DNA from: Superficieibacter sp. HKU1
GTDB taxonomy: Bacteria > Pseudomonadota > Gammaproteobacteria > Enterobacterales > Enterobacteriaceae
DNA: 64,000 nt
Assembly (NCBI RefSeq): GCF_029319185.1
Contig: NZ_CP119754.1
Location: forward strand, 992,001-1,056,000
Direction: 5' to 3'
The notes under the pieces are model-generated. The model ran no database searches. It was not told the DNA's origin and saw only the letters and a list, made by a program, of their open reading frames with translations. Below, piece after piece: positions 7,818 to 16,724 of this stretch. Position numbers and translations under genes: made by a program. Within the stretch, counting starts at the first letter, position 1; each line of letters starts with the position of its first letter.

Positions 7818-8689
7818 GCAAACTCCGTCGCAGTATGCTGTTCCTGCCGGGCGCTAACGCCGCCATGCTTTCTACCGCCTTTATCTATCGTCCGGACTCC
7901 ATCATGTTTGATCTGGAGGACGCCGTGGCGCTGCGTGAGAAAGATACCGCCCGTCTGCTGGTTTATCACGCGCTTCAGCATCCGATGTATCAGGATATCG
8001 AAACCGTGGTGCGTATTAATCCGCTGAGCACGCCGTTCGGCCTGCTGGATCTGGAAGCGGCGGTGCGGGGCGGCGTGGATGTTATCCGCCTGCCAAAAAC
8101 CGATACCCCGGACGATATCTTTGAACTCGAAGGCCACCTTGAGCGCATCGAGCGTGACTGTGGTCGCGAAGTGGGTTCAACCCGCGTGATGGCCGCCATT
8201 GAATCGGCAATCGGCGTGATTAACGCGGTAGCCATTGCCCGAAGTACGCCGCGCCTGATTGGTATTGCGCTGGCGGCCTTCGACTACGTGATGGATATGC
8301 AAACCGAGCGCGGCGACGGCACCGAACTGTTTTACGCCCGCTGCGCCGTGCTGCACGCCGCGCGCGCCGCCGGTATTGATGCTTTTGATGTCGTATGGTC
8401 GGACGTCAACGACGAAGCCGGGTTCCTGCGCGAAGTCGAGCTGATCCGCAAAATGGGCTTTAACGGCAAATCGCTGATTAATCCGCGGCAGATCGATCTG
8501 CTGCATAACGCTTACGCGCCCACGCAGCAGGAGGTCGATCACGCGAAATTAGTGATTGAAGCAGCAGAAGAGGGCGAGCGTAACGGGCTCGGCGTGGTAT
8601 CGCTCAACGGCAAAATGGTGGATGCGCCGATTATCGATCATGCACAGCGGGTGCTGGAACGCGCCGCCGCGTCCGGCGTGCGTCGTTAA
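7814..8689 (+). CDS. citE: Citrate lyase beta subunit (citryl-ACP lyase)
   Basis: Subunit that cleaves citryl-ACP into acetyl-ACP and oxaloacetate; 291 residues, TIM-barrel of the HpcH/CitE family. Visible motifs: RSMLFLPGAN at the start, MFDLEDAV, the acidic Mg-binding region MAAIESAIGV, and GKSLINPRQI near the end. It overlaps citD by four bases and is followed ten bases later by citF. Confidence 0.96.
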   Translation: MSKLRRSMLFLPGANAAMLSTAFIYRPDSIMFDLEDAVALREKDTARLLVYHALQHPMYQDIETVVRINPLSTPFGLLDLEAAVRGGVDVIRLPKTDTPDDIFELEGHLERIERDCGREVGSTRVMAAIESAIGVINAVAIARSTPRLIGIALAAFDYVMDMQTERGDGTELFYARCAVLHAARAAGIDAFDVVWSDVNDEAGFLREVELIRKMGFNGKSLINPRQIDLLHNAYAPTQQEVDHAKLVIEAAEEGERNGLGVVSLNGKMVDAPIIDHAQRVLERAAASGVRR

Positions 8690-8699
8690 GGATAAAGCA

Positions 8700-10223
8700 A
8701 TGAATCAGACAGAACTACTTCATGTTAACTTTCCCCATTTACGGGATCTGAAACCCTTTGATACCGCCCACAGCGCCACGCCCTGGCTTGCTGATAATGA
8801 CGCTAAACATCACCGTAAACTATGCGCATCGCTGGAACAGGCGGTGATCCGCAGCGGGCTTAAGGACGGAATGACCATTTCCTTCCATCATGCGTTTCGC
8901 GAGGGGGATCGGGTCATTAATCATGTGGTCGCGCTGCTGGCGCAGATGGGCTTTAAAAATCTGACCCTGGCGTCCAGTTCCCTGATGACCTGCAACGATG
9001 CGCTGATTGAGCACATCAAAAGCGGCGTCATTACCCGTATTTACACCTCCGGGATGCGCGGCAAACTGGCGGATGCCATCTCGCATGGCCTGATGGACGA
9101 GCCGGTTCAAATCCACTCCCACGGCGGGCGCGTCAAACTGCTACAGGATGGCGAACTGAACATCGACGTCGCTTTTCTCGGCGTACCGTGCAGCGATGAG
9201 TTTGGCAACGCCAACGGCACGCACGGTAAATCCTGCTGCGGATCGCTCGGCTACGCGATGGTGGATGCGCAGTTTGCCCGTCGGGTTGTGCTGCTTACGG
9301 AAGAGATTGTGCCATTCCCGAATATGCCCGCCAGCCTCGGGCAGGATCAGGTGGATTATATCGTTCAGGTCGAAAGCGTTGGCGATCCTGAGAAAATCAG
9401 CGTCGGGGCGGCGCGCGTCACCAGCAACCCGCGTGAGTTAATGATCGCCCGCTATGCGGCGGACGTCATCGAGCACTCAGGCTATTTCAAAAACGGTTTC
9501 TCAATGCAGACCGGCTCCGGCGCGGCGGCAACCGCCTGTACCCGTTTTATGGAAGAGAAAATGGAGCGCAACGGCGTAAAAGCCCGTTTTGCGCTGGGCG
9601 GAATCACCGGCAGCCTGGTGGATCTGCATGAAAAAGGGCTGATCGAAAAACTGCTCGACACCCAGTGTTTTGATGGTCAGGCGGCGGCCTCGCTGACGCG
9701 TAACCCACATCACGTGGAGATCTCCACCAACGTCTATGCCAACCCCGGTAGCAAAGCCACCAGCTGCGACCAGCTGGACGTGGTGATCCTCAGCGCGCTG
9801 GAGATTGATGTCGATTTCAACGTTAACGTGATCACCGGTTCCGACGGCGTGATGCGCGGCGCATCCGGCGGACACTGCGACGTGGCGGCGGCAGCTAACC
9901 TGACGATTGTGGTCGCGCCGCTGCTGCGCAGCCGTATCCCGACGGTAGTGAAGCGGGTGACGACGCGCCTGACGCCCGGTGAAAGCATTGATGTACTGGT
10001 TACCGACCACGGAATTGCCGTTAACCCGGCCCGGCCGGAGATCCGTCAGCGCCTGGTCGCGGCAGGGCTGAACGTTATTGATATCAACGCGCTGTATGAA
10101 CGCGCCATTTCGTTAACCGGCGCACCAAAACCCATAGAATTTACCGATAAGATCGTCGGCGTGATCCGCTACCGCGACGGCAGCGTGATCGATACCGTTC
10201 GACAGGTAAAGGAGCAGGAATAA
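8700..10223 (+). CDS. citF: Citrate lyase alpha subunit (citrate:acetyl-ACP transferase)
   Basis: CoA-transferase-type subunit that exchanges acetyl for citryl on the acyl carrier; 507 residues (E. coli about 510). The start is the ATG at 8700 after AAGGAT. Glycine-rich stretches typical of the family are seen (HSHGGRVKLL, GSGAAATAC, GASGGHCDVAAAA). Its TAA overlaps the citX ATG by one base. An open frame extending upstream into citE is a shadow. Confidence 0.96.
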   Translation: MNQTELLHVNFPHLRDLKPFDTAHSATPWLADNDAKHHRKLCASLEQAVIRSGLKDGMTISFHHAFREGDRVINHVVALLAQMGFKNLTLASSSLMTCNDALIEHIKSGVITRIYTSGMRGKLADAISHGLMDEPVQIHSHGGRVKLLQDGELNIDVAFLGVPCSDEFGNANGTHGKSCCGSLGYAMVDAQFARRVVLLTEEIVPFPNMPASLGQDQVDYIVQVESVGDPEKISVGAARVTSNPRELMIARYAADVIEHSGYFKNGFSMQTGSGAAATACTRFMEEKMERNGVKARFALGGITGSLVDLHEKGLIEKLLDTQCFDGQAAASLTRNPHHVEISTNVYANPGSKATSCDQLDVVILSALEIDVDFNVNVITGSDGVMRGASGGHCDVAAAANLTIVVAPLLRSRIPTVVKRVTTRLTPGESIDVLVTDHGIAVNPARPEIRQRLVAAGLNVIDINALYERAISLTGAPKPIEFTDKIVGVIRYRDGSVIDTVRQVKEQE

Positions 10224-10762
10224 TGGAAACTGCGACACCCGTGCGTGCGGGTGTCAGTCTTGATGCGCTGCTGGCGGCGAAAGAGCGTCGCGCGGCACGG
10301 CAGACTGACTGGCTCACGCACTATCAACAACCGGTGATCTCCCTGACGCTGGTTACCCCCGGCGAAATTAAAGACAGCCTGCGCTATCGCAATACGATGG
10401 GCGTGGCGTTACAGATGTGCGACCAGATGCTGTGGCAGCACCACTGGCAGGTGCTCGACAGGCAGGTTTTATGGCTGCCGACAGGGCCGGAAGCGATGTG
10501 GTGTGTAGCGCACCAGGCACCGGAAATGAAGGCTCACTGCGCGGCGCTGGAGCAAACGCATCCGCTGGGCCGATTGTGGGATCTGGATGTGATCTGCCCA
10601 AAAGCGGGTCATGTTGGACGGCTGTCGCTGGGATCGCACATGCGCCGCTGTCTGATCTGCGACGAACCCGCTCACGCCTGCGCCCGTTCGCGGCGTCATC
10701 CGGTGGAACAGGTCGTAGCGCGGGTGGAGAAAATGGTCGATGACTGGTTTGCTCGCGACTAA
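10223..10762 (+). CDS. citX: Holo-citrate lyase synthase (apo-citrate lyase phosphoribosyl-dephospho-CoA transferase)
   Basis: Transfers the finished prosthetic group to Ser14 of CitD. It has 179 residues (E. coli about 183). Family features visible: LTLVTPGEIKDS near residue 40, and late GRLWDLDVICPKAGHVGR and RRCLICDEPAHACARSRRH with its cysteine cluster. Here citX and citG are separate genes in tandem. The citF stop and citX start share a base (TAATG). Confidence 0.94.
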   Translation: METATPVRAGVSLDALLAAKERRAARQTDWLTHYQQPVISLTLVTPGEIKDSLRYRNTMGVALQMCDQMLWQHHWQVLDRQVLWLPTGPEAMWCVAHQAPEMKAHCAALEQTHPLGRLWDLDVICPKAGHVGRLSLGSHMRRCLICDEPAHACARSRRHPVEQVVARVEKMVDDWFARD

Positions 10763-11540
10763 CGCGCGCGTTATCAACGTGCCGCAGCTGGCGGAAGATG
10801 CGCTGTGGAATGAGCTGGATCTGACGCCCAAGCCGGGGCTGGTGGATCGGCTTAACAACGGTTCCCATCGCGATATGGATCACGCGCTATTTGTCCGCAG
10901 TATAGAAGCGATTGCGCCGTGGTTTGCACGCTTTGCCGGGCTGGGGGAAGAGCACGCGGATAAACCTGCCGGGATGCAGTTACGCCTTTTACGCCCGATG
11001 GGCATTGCCTGCGAACAGGCAATGTATAACGCCACCGGTGGGATTAATACGCATAAAGGCGGCGTGTTTGCCCTCGGGCTGCTCTGTTTTGCCGCCGGAC
11101 GGGTGACGGTTATTAGTGCGAATAGCCTGTGCCATGAAGTGAGTGAAATTTGCCGTGGCCTGGTCACGCGGGAATTGCGTGCTCGCAGCGTCGCGGCGAC
11201 GGCGGGCGAACGGCAATTTCAACAATTCGGCCTGACGGGCGCGCGCGGCGAGGCGGAAAGTGGTTTTGCCACCGTGCGCTCGGTTCTGCCGTACTGGCGA
11301 CGTGATCGACAGCATGAGCTGCTGCTGCGCCTGATGGCGGTGAATCCGGACAGTAATCTGGTGTCACGCGGGGGGATGAGCGGGCTGCGCTACGTGCAGG
11401 ATTATGCAGGACGATTATTAATCAACGGTTGGGATAGCAAGGCGCTGGAAAAAATGGACCAGGCGCTCATAGGGAGGCATTTAAGCCCCGGCGGCAGCGC
11501 GGATTTGTTATCGGTGGCGTGGGTGTTAGGACAGTGTTGA
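10740..11540 (+). CDS. citG: 2-(5''-triphosphoribosyl)-3'-dephospho-CoA synthase
   Basis: Makes the prosthetic-group precursor from ATP and dephospho-CoA. It has 266 residues from the ATG at 10740, somewhat shorter than E. coli CitG (about 292). The CitG/MdcB signature is present: TPKPGLVDRLNNGSH, GGINTHKGGVFALGLL, and a late SPGGSADLL. It overlaps citX by 23 bases; the coding overlap and lack of another start nearby support coupling. Last gene of the operon, followed by REP palindromes. Confidence 0.93.
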   Translation: MTGLLATNARVINVPQLAEDALWNELDLTPKPGLVDRLNNGSHRDMDHALFVRSIEAIAPWFARFAGLGEEHADKPAGMQLRLLRPMGIACEQAMYNATGGINTHKGGVFALGLLCFAAGRVTVISANSLCHEVSEICRGLVTRELRARSVAATAGERQFQQFGLTGARGEAESGFATVRSVLPYWRRDRQHELLLRLMAVNPDSNLVSRGGMSGLRYVQDYAGRLLINGWDSKALEKMDQALIGRHLSPGGSADLLSVAWVLGQC

Positions 11541-11550
11541 AAGCCCGTTG

Positions 11551-11713
11551 GCGTTTTGCCCGGTGGCGCTGCGCTTACGCGGGCCTACGGGGGGAGGGCG
11601 TTGGTGGGTAGGGCGTTTTGCCCGGTGGCGCTACGCTTACGCGGGCCTACGGGGGGACGGCGGCTTGAATTGATGGGATCGGTAGGCCGGGTAAGGCGAA
11701 GCCGCCACCCGGC
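11551..11713. repeat. REP cluster with 62-base tandem duplication
   Basis: Between the convergent citG and gcd genes. Two near-identical units start with GCGTTTTGCCCGGTGGCGCT at 11551 and 11613 and run to about 11598 and 11660, giving a 62-base period with one or two differences. A third REP in opposite orientation (GTAGGCCGGGTAAGGCG) lies at about 11681-11713. Forward and inverted REPs together form a BIME-like element. Confidence 0.75.
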
Positions 11714-11771
11714 AGATTTACACGCGAAGCCGTAAATTATTCCCCCCTTCCAGCGGAAGAGGGGGGATAAC

Positions 11772-14162
11772 TTACTTCTCGTCGTCCGGCAACGCATAAG
11801 CCACGATATAGTCGCCCATCTTCGTACCAAACGAACCATGACCGCCCGCAGAGATGACAACATACTGCTTGCCATTCGCTTCGTAGGTCATCGGCGTTGC
11901 TTGTCCGCCCGCAGGCAGACGGCCTTCCCACAATTTCTCACCGTTGCTCATGTTATAAGCACGCAGGTAGTTATCTGCGGTTGCGCCAATAAACAGAACG
12001 TTACCCGCGGTAGAGATTGGACCGCCCAGCATCGGCATACCAAGGTTAAACGGCACTTTAAACGGCATTGAGAACGGCAGGCTGTCGCGCGGCGTACCAA
12101 TACGTTTTTTCCATACCACTTCATTGGTTTTCAGATCCAGCGCGGAGATATAACCCCAGGCAGGCTGCTTACACGGCAGACCGAACGGCGACAGGAACGG
12201 GTTCAGGGTTACGCCATACGGTACGCCGTACTGCGGCTGAATACCGGCTTCGGTACCGCTGCCTTTCGCGTCTTTCGGCTGCTCCATAGGATTACCCGGA
12301 CCACGCGGCATCAGTTTCGAAACAAACGGCAGCGCCATCGGGTTAGCAATCGCCACCTGACGGTTCGGATCGACGGAGATACCGCCCCACTCGAACATCC
12401 CCAGGTTGCCCGGGAATACCAGCGTGCCCTGTTCGGACGGTGGCGTAAAGATGCCTTCATAGCGCATCTGCTGGAAAATGACCCGGCAGACCAGCTGGTC
12501 AAACATGGTCGCGCCCCACATATCCGCGCCGCTCAGATTTTTCTTCGGACGGAAGCTGAGATCGGAGAACGGCTGGGTTTTCGTGACGTAATCGCCTTTC
12601 GCTGCACCCTGCGGAACCGGTTTTTCCGGTGCCGGAACCACCAGTTCGCCGTTACGGCGATCCAGCACGAAAATGTTACCGGTTTTCGCCGGAGCGTAGA
12701 CCACCGGCACCGTTTTGCCGTTGACCGTAATATCCGCCAGCGTCGGCTGGGACGGCATATCCATATCCCACAGATCGTGGTGAACGGTCTGATAGCTCCA
12801 GGCCAGCTTACCGGTAGTGGCATTCAGCGCGACGATAGAGCTGGCGTAACGCTCCTGCTCAGGCGTACGGTTACCGCCCCAGATATCCGGCGTGGTGACG
12901 CCCATCGGCAGATAAACCAGATCCAGTTTGGCGTCATAGGCCGCGGGTGCCCATGAGTTCGGGGAGTTGAAGGTAAAAGTATGCTCATCCGACGGAATCG
13001 CATTTGGATCTTTCGCGCCCGGATCGAACGCCCACAGCAGATCACCGGTATTGACGTCAAAGCCACGGATCACGCCCGACGTTTCACGCACCGAGAAGTT
13101 ATCGGTGACTGAACCGGCAATCACAATGGTTTTATCAGTGATAATGGGCGGCGACGTTGGCTCATACAGTCCTGGCGTCTGATCCGGCATATTGGTTTGC
13201 AGGTTCAGAATACCTTTGTTGGCGAAAGATTCGCACAGCTTGCCGGTATCGGCGTTCAGCGCGAACAGACGACCATCGTTGACCGGCAGAATAATACGAC
13301 GCGGGCAGTCCGCCATCACGTTCGCCGGTGCGGTGTCCGCTTTCGCTTCATGATAAGACACGCCGCGGCAGGTGACATGCTGGAAAGACGGCGTTGAATT
13401 TAGCTGCGGATCGAAATGCCATTTTTCTTTACCGGTGGCGGCATCCAGCGCGAACAGACGCTGATGCGCGGTGCACAGATAAAGCGTGTCGCCCACTTTA
13501 ATCGGCGTCACTTCGTTGGTCACTTCTCCTGAATCATTCTCTTTTTTCAGATCGCCGGTGCGGAATACCCATGCTTCTTTCAGCTTGTGCACGTTATCGG
13601 CATTGATCTGTTTAAGCGGAGAGTAGCGCTGGCCTTCCTGATTGCGGCCATAAGCAGGCCAGTCCTGATCGGCTACCGGTGAGATCGGTTCAGCAGGCGT
13701 GGCGTCGGCGCTGAGGGTGCCGTTCACTTCCTGCGGATCGTTAAAGCCCGCCCAGGTCAGAATACCGCCGCTGATCAGCAGTGCCACCACCAGCGCCGCT
13801 ACCGCGCCGCCGGAAGGGAAAATCAGCCGACGCCAGACAAACGGCAGGATCAGCCAGATGCCGAAGAAGACCAGAATGTCGCTACGCGGCGTCAGCGCCC
13901 AGAAGTCAAAGCCGACCTCCCAGACGCCCCATATCATTGAACCCAGCAGCAGCGCGGCATAGAGCCACAGTGCCGAGCGTTTGCTGCGCCACAACAGCCA
14001 GGTCACCCCCAGCATGATGATGCCCGCGATAGGGTAGTACCAGGAGCCGCCAATCGCGACCAGCCAGACCCCGCCGATTAACAGATACAGTCCGCAAAAA
14101 GCGGCGAACAGCGCTGTTAACGTCACCAGAACACGTGACGTATGTGGTTTTGTTTCTGCCAT
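11772..14162 (-). CDS. gcd: Quinoprotein (PQQ-dependent) glucose dehydrogenase, membrane bound
   Basis: Oxidises glucose to gluconolactone in the periplasm and passes electrons to ubiquinone. It has 796 residues, the E. coli length. The first 140 or so residues form five membrane helices; the rest is the PQQ eight-bladed propeller with repeated tryptophan-docking motifs (GYISALDLKTNEVVWKKR, GGPISTAGNVLFIGATADNY). No pqq biosynthesis genes are in the window, so cofactor supply cannot be judged. The upstream region carries a perfect CRP consensus at 14224-14239. Confidence 0.97.
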   Translation of the reverse strand: MAETKPHTSRVLVTLTALFAAFCGLYLLIGGVWLVAIGGSWYYPIAGIIMLGVTWLLWRSKRSALWLYAALLLGSMIWGVWEVGFDFWALTPRSDILVFFGIWLILPFVWRRLIFPSGGAVAALVVALLISGGILTWAGFNDPQEVNGTLSADATPAEPISPVADQDWPAYGRNQEGQRYSPLKQINADNVHKLKEAWVFRTGDLKKENDSGEVTNEVTPIKVGDTLYLCTAHQRLFALDAATGKEKWHFDPQLNSTPSFQHVTCRGVSYHEAKADTAPANVMADCPRRIILPVNDGRLFALNADTGKLCESFANKGILNLQTNMPDQTPGLYEPTSPPIITDKTIVIAGSVTDNFSVRETSGVIRGFDVNTGDLLWAFDPGAKDPNAIPSDEHTFTFNSPNSWAPAAYDAKLDLVYLPMGVTTPDIWGGNRTPEQERYASSIVALNATTGKLAWSYQTVHHDLWDMDMPSQPTLADITVNGKTVPVVYAPAKTGNIFVLDRRNGELVVPAPEKPVPQGAAKGDYVTKTQPFSDLSFRPKKNLSGADMWGATMFDQLVCRVIFQQMRYEGIFTPPSEQGTLVFPGNLGMFEWGGISVDPNRQVAIANPMALPFVSKLMPRGPGNPMEQPKDAKGSGTEAGIQPQYGVPYGVTLNPFLSPFGLPCKQPAWGYISALDLKTNEVVWKKRIGTPRDSLPFSMPFKVPFNLGMPMLGGPISTAGNVLFIGATADNYLRAYNMSNGEKLWEGRLPAGGQATPMTYEANGKQYVVISAGGHGSFGTKMGDYIVAYALPDDEK

Positions 14163-14223
14163 AAAAGGATACTCGTCAAATTAATTAATATTTTAATAGC
14201 AACTAATTATAGGATTTAACATA

Positions 14224-14239
14224 TGTGATCGTCATCACA
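14224..14239. promoter_or_regulatory. Perfect-consensus CRP site between gcd and hpt
   Basis: TGTGA-TCGTCA-TCACA matches the CRP consensus at all ten conserved bases. It lies 62 bases upstream of the gcd start and about 128 bases upstream of hpt. In E. coli gcd is reported to be repressed by cAMP-CRP, so gcd is the likely target, though hpt could also be affected. Confidence 0.8.
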
Positions 14240-14366
14240 AAATGAGCTTTCTTACGCTATCCCCCGCTAAAATTGTTTTACTGATATACTGCGGGCTTAC
14301 TAATCAATGTGGTCGCCAGAGGCGGCTGTGTTGAGTGATTTACCTGAAAATCATATGGTTAGTTAA

Positions 14367-14903
14367 ATGAAACATACTGTTGAAGTGATGATCCCGGAAA
14401 CGGAAATCAAAACCCGTATCGCTGAACTGGGCCGCCAGATTACCGAGCATTACAAAGATAGCGGCAGCGAAATGGTGCTGGTGGGGCTGCTGCGCGGTTC
14501 CTTTATGTTCATGGCCGATCTGTGCCGTGAAGTACAGGTGCCTCATGAAGTCGATTTTATGACCGCTTCCAGCTATGGCAGCGGGATGTCCACCACCCGC
14601 GACGTCAAAATCCTTAAGGATCTGGATGAGGATATTCGGGGTAAGGACGTGCTGATCGTTGAGGACATCATCGACTCCGGCAATACGCTGTCAAAAGTGC
14701 GCGAAATTTTAAGCCTGCGCGAGCCGAAGTCGCTGGCGATTTGTACGCTGCTGGACAAACCGTCACGCCGTGAGGTGGACGTCAACGTCGAGTACGTCGG
14801 TTTTTCGATTCCGGATGAATTCGTGGTGGGATACGGGATTGATTACGCTCAGCGTTATCGCCATTTGCCGTACGTGGGTAAAGTGGTGTTGCTGGACGAA
14901 TAA
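14367..14903 (+). CDS. hpt: Hypoxanthine phosphoribosyltransferase
   Basis: Purine salvage enzyme that converts hypoxanthine (and guanine weakly) plus PRPP to the nucleotide; cytoplasmic, 178 residues. The PRPP-binding loop is clear (VLIVEDIIDSGNTL), as are the early GLLRGSFMF loop and late VDVNVEYVGFSIPDEFVVGYG. Divergent from gcd; a TATACT hexamer at 14285-14290 could be its -10 element. Confidence 0.97.
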   Translation: MKHTVEVMIPETEIKTRIAELGRQITEHYKDSGSEMVLVGLLRGSFMFMADLCREVQVPHEVDFMTASSYGSGMSTTRDVKILKDLDEDIRGKDVLIVEDIIDSGNTLSKVREILSLREPKSLAICTLLDKPSRREVDVNVEYVGFSIPDEFVVGYGIDYAQRYRHLPYVGKVVLLDE

Positions 14904-14916
14904 GCCCGACGCGTGA

Positions 14917-15003
14917 AGGCCTGATGGCGCTGCGCTTATCAGGCCTGCGATCTGGCGGCGGCTGGTACAGATTCCAGGCCGGGCAAGCTTGCGCCGCCCG
15001 GCA
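14917..15003. repeat. REP pair between hpt and can
   Basis: Two palindromes: 14917-14946 (arms AGGCCTGAT and ATCAGGCCT) and 14974-15003 (arms CCGGGC and GCCCGG). They fill the 123-base gap between the convergent hpt and can genes. Confidence 0.7.
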
Positions 15004-15026
15004 GGAAGGGCTCGGTGCCAGAAGGA

Positions 15027-15689
15027 CTATTCTTGATTCACGTATTTCAGACGCAAGTTGGAAACGCCCTGGCGGTAGTGCTGCTCCAGCGATTCGCGGT
15101 TAGTGGCGGTAACGTCAAGATCGCGCAGCAGGCCATCATTGATACTGTACGCCCAGCCGTGAATGGTCACATTCTGTCCGCGTTTCCACGCTGACTGCAT
15201 AATGGTGGAATGCCCGAGGTTATAGACCTGCTCCATTACGTTCAATTGGTAGAGCGCGTCCAGGCGTTGTTCTTCGGGCATTTCTCCCAACAGCGAGCTA
15301 TGTTTAAGCCAGATGTCGCGAATATGCAGCAGCCAGTTATTAATCAACCCCAGTTCAGGGTTTTCTACCGCAGCCTGGATACCGCCGCAACCGGAGTGGC
15401 CGCAGATGATAATATGTTCAACTTCCAGTACGTCAACGGCGTACTGAACTACGGAGAGACAGTTAAGGTCGGTGTGGATCACCAGGTTCGCCACGTTACG
15501 GTGGACAAACAGTTCGCCTGGCTCAAGCCCGGTCAGACGTTCAGCGGGAACGCGGCTATCGGAGCACCCAATCCACAGAAAGCGCGGCTTTTGCGCCTGC
15601 GCCAGCGTTTCGAAAAATCCGGGATCTTCTTCCACCAGCATTTTTGACCATAGTGCATTGTTACTGATGAGTGTATCTATGTCTTTCAT
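15027..15689 (-). CDS. can: Beta-class carbonic anhydrase
   Basis: Interconverts CO2 and bicarbonate, giving bicarbonate for biosynthesis at low CO2. It has 220 residues from the ATG at 15689, the E. coli Can start (MKDIDTL); the 17 codons upstream are not family sequence. Zinc ligands and active-site pair are visible: Cys and Asp in IGCSDSR, His and Cys in CGHSGCGG. Divergent from yadG. Confidence 0.97.
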   Translation of the reverse strand: MKDIDTLISNNALWSKMLVEEDPGFFETLAQAQKPRFLWIGCSDSRVPAERLTGLEPGELFVHRNVANLVIHTDLNCLSVVQYAVDVLEVEHIIICGHSGCGGIQAAVENPELGLINNWLLHIRDIWLKHSSLLGEMPEEQRLDALYQLNVMEQVYNLGHSTIMQSAWKRGQNVTIHGWAYSINDGLLRDLDVTATNRESLEQHYRQGVSNLRLKYVNQE

Positions 15690-15797
15690 GGAGGTTAACG
15701 ACCTGTAACCAAATAATTGCGTTGAGCTAATATAGGTCAACTGCGGGATTATTTAAACCACATATAAAGTGTCAGAACGTAAGGTAAGTAAAAATTC

Positions 15798-16724
15798 ATG
15801 ACCATTGCACTGGAAATTGAGCAGCTTAAAAAGACGTATCCTGGTGGCGTACAGGCGCTGCGCGGGATTGATTTACAGGTAGAAGCGGGGGATTTTTACG
15901 CGCTTCTGGGGCCAAACGGGGCGGGGAAGTCGACCACTATCGGCATTATCAGTTCTCTGGTAAACAAAACCTCCGGACGGGTAAACGTGTTTGGCTACGA
16001 TCTGGAAAAGGATGTCGTTAACGCCAAACGCCAGCTTGGCCTGGTGCCGCAGGAGTTTAACTTCAACCCGTTTGAAACTGTGCAGCAGATTGTCGTGCAT
16101 CAGGCGGGTTACTACGGCGTTGAGCACAAAGACGCGGTTGAACGCAGCGAAAAATACCTTAAACAGCTCGATCTGTGGGAAAAACGTAACGAACGTGCGC
16201 GAATGCTGTCGGGGGGGATGAAGCGTCGTCTGATGATCGCCCGCGCCTTAATGCATGAGCCAAAATTGTTGATTCTTGATGAGCCCACCGCGGGCGTTGA
16301 TATTGAACTTCGCCGCTCGATGTGGGGTTTTTTGAAGGATTTAAACGACAAAGGCACCACGATTATCCTCACCACGCACTATCTGGAAGAGGCGGAAATG
16401 CTGTGTCGTAATATCGGCATTATTCAGAACGGCGAGCTGGTGGAAAACACCTCAATGAAAAATCTGCTCGCCAAGCTGAAGTCGGAAACGTTCATTCTCG
16501 ATCTGGCGCAGAAAAGCCCGCTGCCGAAACTCGAAGGCTATCAGTACCGGCTGGTCGATACCTCGACGCTGGAGGTTGAAGTGCTGCGCGAGCAGGGCAT
16601 CAATAGCGTGTTCAGCCAGCTCAGCGCGCAGGGCATTCAGGTACTGAGCATGCGTAATAAGGCAAACCGTCTGGAAGAGCTGTTCGTTTCACTGGTTCAC
16701 GACAAGCAAGGAGATCGCGCATGA
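15798..16724 (+). CDS. yadG: ABC transporter ATP-binding protein YadG
   Basis: ATPase of an ABC-2 type exporter, 308 residues. Walker A GPNGAGKST, signature LSGGMKRR, Walker B LLILDEP and the H loop (TTHYLEEAE) are all present. The stop overlaps the yadH start (ATGA), so the pair forms one transporter. The substrate is unknown. Confidence 0.95.
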   Translation: MTIALEIEQLKKTYPGGVQALRGIDLQVEAGDFYALLGPNGAGKSTTIGIISSLVNKTSGRVNVFGYDLEKDVVNAKRQLGLVPQEFNFNPFETVQQIVVHQAGYYGVEHKDAVERSEKYLKQLDLWEKRNERARMLSGGMKRRLMIARALMHEPKLLILDEPTAGVDIELRRSMWGFLKDLNDKGTTIILTTHYLEEAEMLCRNIGIIQNGELVENTSMKNLLAKLKSETFILDLAQKSPLPKLEGYQYRLVDTSTLEVEVLREQGINSVFSQLSAQGIQVLSMRNKANRLEELFVSLVHDKQGDRA

